8,145 nucleotides of DNA, taken from NCBI GenBank assembly GCA_044353195.1, contig JBILCJ010000096.1:1-8145 (forward strand). The letters are read 5' to 3'. The notes beneath the pieces were generated by a model that saw only the letters and a list, made by a program, of their open reading frames with translations, searched no databases and was not told where the DNA came from. The DNA is from UBA4416 sp044353195. GTDB taxonomy: Bacteria > Bacteroidota > Bacteroidia > B-17B0 > Aurantibacillaceae. Positions within the stretch are counted from its first letter, which is position 1. Each line of letters starts with the position of its first letter. Below are positions 5,470 to 8,145 of this stretch, piece by piece. Position numbers and translations under genes: made by a program.

Positions 5470-6378
5470 TTAGTTCAAACTTCTGTATTCAACCGGAGTT
5501 TTTCCTGTTTTTAGTTTAAATAATTTATTGAAATACTGTGGGTACTCAAAGCCAAGTGAATATGCAATTTCACTTACGGTTTTACTTGTGTTTAACAAAT
5601 TATTTTTAGCCTCCTCAATTAAATGAAAATGAATAAGATCTTGTGCATTTTTGCCAGTTTCTTTCTTTAACAAATCACTTAAATAGCTTGATGATAAGTT
5701 TACTTTATCGGCTAAATATTTAACTGTCGGCAATCCTTTATCTTTAATATTATTCGAACTAAAATAAGTAGTCAATATTTGTTCAATATTTGAAACAACA
5801 CTTTTATTTGTTGATTTACGAGTAATAAACTGTCTGCTGTAAAACCTTGTACAATAATTCAGTAATAATTCAATTGCAGAAACTATAATACTTTGGCTAT
5901 GTACATCAATATTTTCATCTAATTCAGATTCAATTTTAAGAACACACTCTTGTAATTTTTGTTCTTCCTTTTCTGAAAGATGAAGTGCTTCAGAAACCTC
6001 ATAGGAAAAATAATTATACTCTTTAATTTTATTTCCTAAAGATGTGTTTCTTATTAAATCAGGATGAAAAAACACACCCCATCCCACCATTTTATCTGAA
6101 ACAACTACATCTGTATCAATAGTAATTGTTTGATTAGGGGCAATACAAATTAAACTCCCATCTTGAAAATCAATTAATTTACGCCCATATTTTACAGTAT
6201 TTCTACAGTAGTTTTTAAACATCAATGAATAAAAATCAGTTGTAATTTGTGTTTCATTCTCTACATGATCTTTCACTTTATTAAAATCAACCACAGCTAT
6301 TAATGGGTGCTTAGCAGATCCAAAGTTGAAGTATTTATATAAATCGGAAATTGAACTTAAATGTATTGATGACTGCAT
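5470..6378 (-). CDS. AraC-family transcriptional regulator
   Basis: The protein has 302 residues. The C-terminal third (about 200-302) is a typical AraC DNA-binding domain with two helix-turn-helix units. The first is VKYLADKVNLSSSYLSDLLKK (219-239). The second is TVSEIAYSLGFEYPQYFNKL (267-286), followed by the conserved FKLKTGKTPVEYR. The N-terminal part (about 1-180) is the divergent sensor domain common in Bacteroidota regulators, with FQDGSLICIAPNQ (cupin-like strand) and GWGVFFHPDLIRNTSLGNKI (99-118). The ligand cannot be read from the sequence. It starts 11 bases after the carbonic anhydrase gene stop and is the last gene of the operon, so it is likely co-expressed and may control its own operon. 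Its stop is followed by no clear terminator. Confidence 0.93.
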   Translation of the reverse strand: MQSSIHLSSISDLYKYFNFGSAKHPLIAVVDFNKVKDHVENETQITTDFYSLMFKNYCRNTVKYGRKLIDFQDGSLICIAPNQTITIDTDVVVSDKMVGWGVFFHPDLIRNTSLGNKIKEYNYFSYEVSEALHLSEKEEQKLQECVLKIESELDENIDVHSQSIIVSAIELLLNYCTRFYSRQFITRKSTNKSVVSNIEQILTTYFSSNNIKDKGLPTVKYLADKVNLSSSYLSDLLKKETGKNAQDLIHFHLIEEAKNNLLNTSKTVSEIAYSLGFEYPQYFNKLFKLKTGKTPVEYRSLN

Positions 6379-6389
6379 TATCTTATTGC

Positions 6390-7136
6390 TTAAATATTAA
6401 ACTGATTTAATATACTTATCCTACTATTATCATTTAAATTAATAATATCAAATCTTTTTGTAGATGTAAACGAACCCATATCATCATCACTATTAATTAA
6501 AATTGCACCTACTAATATAATGTATTTACAGTTATACTTGGTTAAAGCAACCAACTCGTTCATGCGTTTGTCAATGGCTTCATAAATAACTTCAGTTGCT
6601 TCGAATATAGGCAAGGATGCTTGTGTAATTCTGGTTTTTTCTTTTAGAATTATTTGTTCGAGCGTATTCATCTGATAGTCAATTTCATTCACCTCATTTT
6701 CTATAATTTGATTATTCAATAATTTACTTAATGCGCCTTTGCAAGCGCCACAACAGTTAGAGTTGTGGGTGTGCCCTATTCGCTTAATTTCACCAAGTAT
6801 GCCATCTTTAGTTATTCCAATGTGTGGTCCATAATAAATCAAAACAGCCCCATCGTTTGGCACATGACTAGCAAATGCCCGCATACCTGTTAATCCAGTA
6901 AAGGGAAAACCATTAAGTCCACCCATCTTAAATGGACCAAGAAATTCTTGAGCTCTTACTGGATATTGTATGCTATTTACATCGTCGCTGCATATACTAT
7001 CGGCATACATGATTTTTGAAGGTTCCAAATTCAAATACTCTTCATAATAATCTATAGCTTTATTAACGCTATCAACAATAGTTATAGCATTAGGATAATA
7101 TTTGCGAATTATTTCAAGTTTTTCTTTTTTAAGCAT
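6390..7136 (-). CDS. LCIB/LCIC-type beta-like carbonic anhydrase
   Basis: The protein has 248 residues, no signal peptide and no membrane segment; predicted cytoplasmic. The core (about 40-140) follows the LCIB family pattern (limiting CO2-inducible protein B/C, Pfam LCIB_C_CA): ADSICSDDVNS (45-55), FKMGGLNGFPFTGLTGMRAF (69-88), ASHVPNDGAVLIYYGPHIGI (89-108), then SNCCGACKGA (126-135). Beta-type enzymes bind zinc by Cys-His-Cys with an Asp-Arg pair. The matching residues here are most likely Cys49, His105 and Cys129, with Asp51 and Arg86 as dyad candidates, so an active enzyme (CO2 + H2O to bicarbonate + H+) is expected. Cys128 and Cys132 add an unusual Cys cluster. The C-terminal third (about 145-248) is less conserved. 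It lies 13 bases after the bestrophin gene and 11 before the AraC gene. The family call is strong by motif; activity is inferred, as some LCIB homologues are inactive. Confidence 0.85.
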   Translation of the reverse strand: MLKKEKLEIIRKYYPNAITIVDSVNKAIDYYEEYLNLEPSKIMYADSICSDDVNSIQYPVRAQEFLGPFKMGGLNGFPFTGLTGMRAFASHVPNDGAVLIYYGPHIGITKDGILGEIKRIGHTHNSNCCGACKGALSKLLNNQIIENEVNEIDYQMNTLEQIILKEKTRITQASLPIFEATEVIYEAIDKRMNELVALTKYNCKYIILVGAILINSDDDMGSFTSTKRFDIINLNDNSRISILNQFNI

Positions 7137-7149
7137 AAAGTTAATTTGT

Positions 7150-8130
7150 TTACATTAAAATACCGTCTTTTACTTGAACAGGAACCGGTATGTTGTTTTC
7201 ATCTAAAGATTCAAGTATTTCAATTTCAAGATTTCTGGTTATTGCAGTCATTGGAATATCTAAGATCAGTCCTTCAAACGGATTTTCACTATAATCGGCT
7301 ATCATTTCCATTTGCATAAAAACCCACGAGATTAGTACAGAGAATGGTATTGTTAGCCAAATATTAATTTTCTGCATTTCACTGAGCAAACCCATTGGCA
7401 AAAGCGTCACAAAAACAAGAACAAATAAATACGCATACTTTGCATATTGCCTTGGAACAGGGAAAGTTTTTAATCGCTCATTCTTTCCTTGATGTTCATA
7501 CAATTTTGTTATATGGTTTTGTAATTCAAATAATCTAAAATCATCAATAATATTTTGCTCGCGCAATGTTTTAAGTTCATGTGACTGAAGTTGGAGAATT
7601 TTTGAGGATTTATTAAAAGCTTTATTGATAATATTGAATTCTTCTTTAGTTAAATATCTTGTCACATCCTTTTCGAGTTCAGTATTAATTCCAAAATCTT
7701 TCTGAAACCTCTCACGATAAACATTGTTGATTTTAAAATTATGCTCCCAGTCCATTCTTTTATGTCTTAAAAAAAACTTATGTGCATATAACCAAGCTAT
7801 ATGTTTATATAAAATTGGCTTTATTACTTTAATGTGATTGGCTGGCACATAGCTGTTTAAAAGAGATATAAAAGCTCTGGTGTCATTGGTAATGCTTCCC
7901 CAGTTTTTTCGAGCTTCATTCTGCCTATCATTTGAAGCGTTATTTTTAAACCCTAAATAAAACGAAACAGCAATACCTAAAAGTGAAATTGGCAAAAATG
8001 GTATAGCTAACCAATTAAAGGAAAAACGAGTGTATCCTACTATAATTAGTAAAGCCCAAACAGTAGAAAGAGCCACTGAAACAATAGAAAACTGAACAAT
8101 TATTTTTGCCGGCAGATTCTTAGTTAGCAT
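7150..8130 (-). CDS. Bestrophin-family anion channel (UPF0187)
   Basis: The protein has 326 residues, a usual size for bacterial bestrophins, which form pentameric membrane channels. Hydrophobic segments are at about 10-32, 38-60, 229-250 and 256-275. The family signature follows segment 2: FYLGFKNNASNDRQ, then EARKNWGSITNDTRAF (57-87), matching the bacterial 'GFRxxxxxDRxxEARxxWGxxxxxSR' pattern. Later, FPVPRQYAKYAYLFVLVF (223-240) and LLPMGL (243-248) match 'PxPxxY..h...F...LP.GL', and ENPFEGLILDIPM (282-294) the C-terminal 'NPFG.D..DLPL'. By eye Ile53, Phe57 and Phe61 occupy the neck positions. Family members conduct chloride and bicarbonate, and some bacterial ones conduct cations. It is the first visible gene of the operon with the carbonic anhydrase. 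The promoter lies beyond the window edge. Confidence 0.9.
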   Translation of the reverse strand: MLTKNLPAKIIVQFSIVSVALSTVWALLIIVGYTRFSFNWLAIPFLPISLLGIAVSFYLGFKNNASNDRQNEARKNWGSITNDTRAFISLLNSYVPANHIKVIKPILYKHIAWLYAHKFFLRHKRMDWEHNFKINNVYRERFQKDFGINTELEKDVTRYLTKEEFNIINKAFNKSSKILQLQSHELKTLREQNIIDDFRLFELQNHITKLYEHQGKNERLKTFPVPRQYAKYAYLFVLVFVTLLPMGLLSEMQKINIWLTIPFSVLISWVFMQMEMIADYSENPFEGLILDIPMTAITRNLEIEILESLDENNIPVPVQVKDGILM

Positions 8131-8135
8131 TTTTT

Positions 8136-8141
8136 ACCTCA
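8136..8141 (-). promoter_or_regulatory. Shine-Dalgarno-like site of the bestrophin gene
   Basis: On the minus strand TGAGGT lies five A residues before the ATG at 8130. This is a good Shine-Dalgarno spacing and stands out because the other genes in the window have A-rich leaders without one, as is usual in Bacteroidota. It supports the chosen start. Confidence 0.45.
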
Positions 8142-8145
8142 GTTA

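Noticed and set aside
1..8145. CRISPR arrays, insertion sequences, transposase or integrase genes
   Set aside because: No regularly spaced repeats, no terminal inverted repeats around a gene, and no recombinase motifs were seen on either strand.

Overview
The window looks like chromosomal DNA from a member of the Bacteroidota. It is AT-rich. Three secreted proteins have signal peptides cleaved just before Gln, as is common in that phylum. Two promoters match the Bacteroidota pattern of TTG/TTTG, an 18-19 base spacer, then TAnnTTTG. Most genes lack a Shine-Dalgarno sequence, and an AraC regulator of a type frequent in the phylum is present. I cannot fix the order or genus from this sequence.

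Layout. (1) Positions 1-572, minus strand: the N-terminal 190 residues of a secreted MORN-like repeat protein, cut by the window edge. (2) Positions 622-2995, plus strand: a compact four-gene run. It holds a YidD-like protein with a signal peptide, two exported proteins that share a C-terminal IPGxG hydrophobic-hairpin module, and a group III truncated haemoglobin. A bidirectional terminator at 3014-3051 closes it. (3) Positions 3067-4663, minus strand: prs (PRPP synthetase) followed by rplY (ribosomal protein L25/Ctc), a housekeeping pair, with an imperfect hairpin in the gap between them. (4) Positions 4729-4914, plus strand: tRNA-Leu(CAA) with its own promoter and a strong terminator, divergent from prs. 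(5) Positions 4915-5469: a mostly noncoding stretch with a tRNA T-arm-like relic and one 65-residue orphan ORF. (6) Positions 5470-8130, minus strand: a tight three-gene operon in the order bestrophin-family anion channel, LCIB-type carbonic anhydrase, AraC-family regulator, with gaps of 13 and 11 bases.

The last operon is the most interesting part. Bestrophins conduct anions, including bicarbonate. LCIB-type proteins are beta-like carbonic anhydrases first known from the CO2-concentrating mechanism of green algae. Co-transcription of a bicarbonate-permeable channel with a CO2/HCO3- interconverting enzyme and a regulator suggests a small inducible inorganic-carbon or pH-handling module in a probably heterotrophic bacterium. 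Both family calls rest on motifs read in the sequence. The joint function is inference. The operon's promoter lies beyond the right edge of the window.

The second point of interest is the yidD-like cluster, where a YidD domain appears to be exported and is linked to two related membrane/exported proteins of unknown role.
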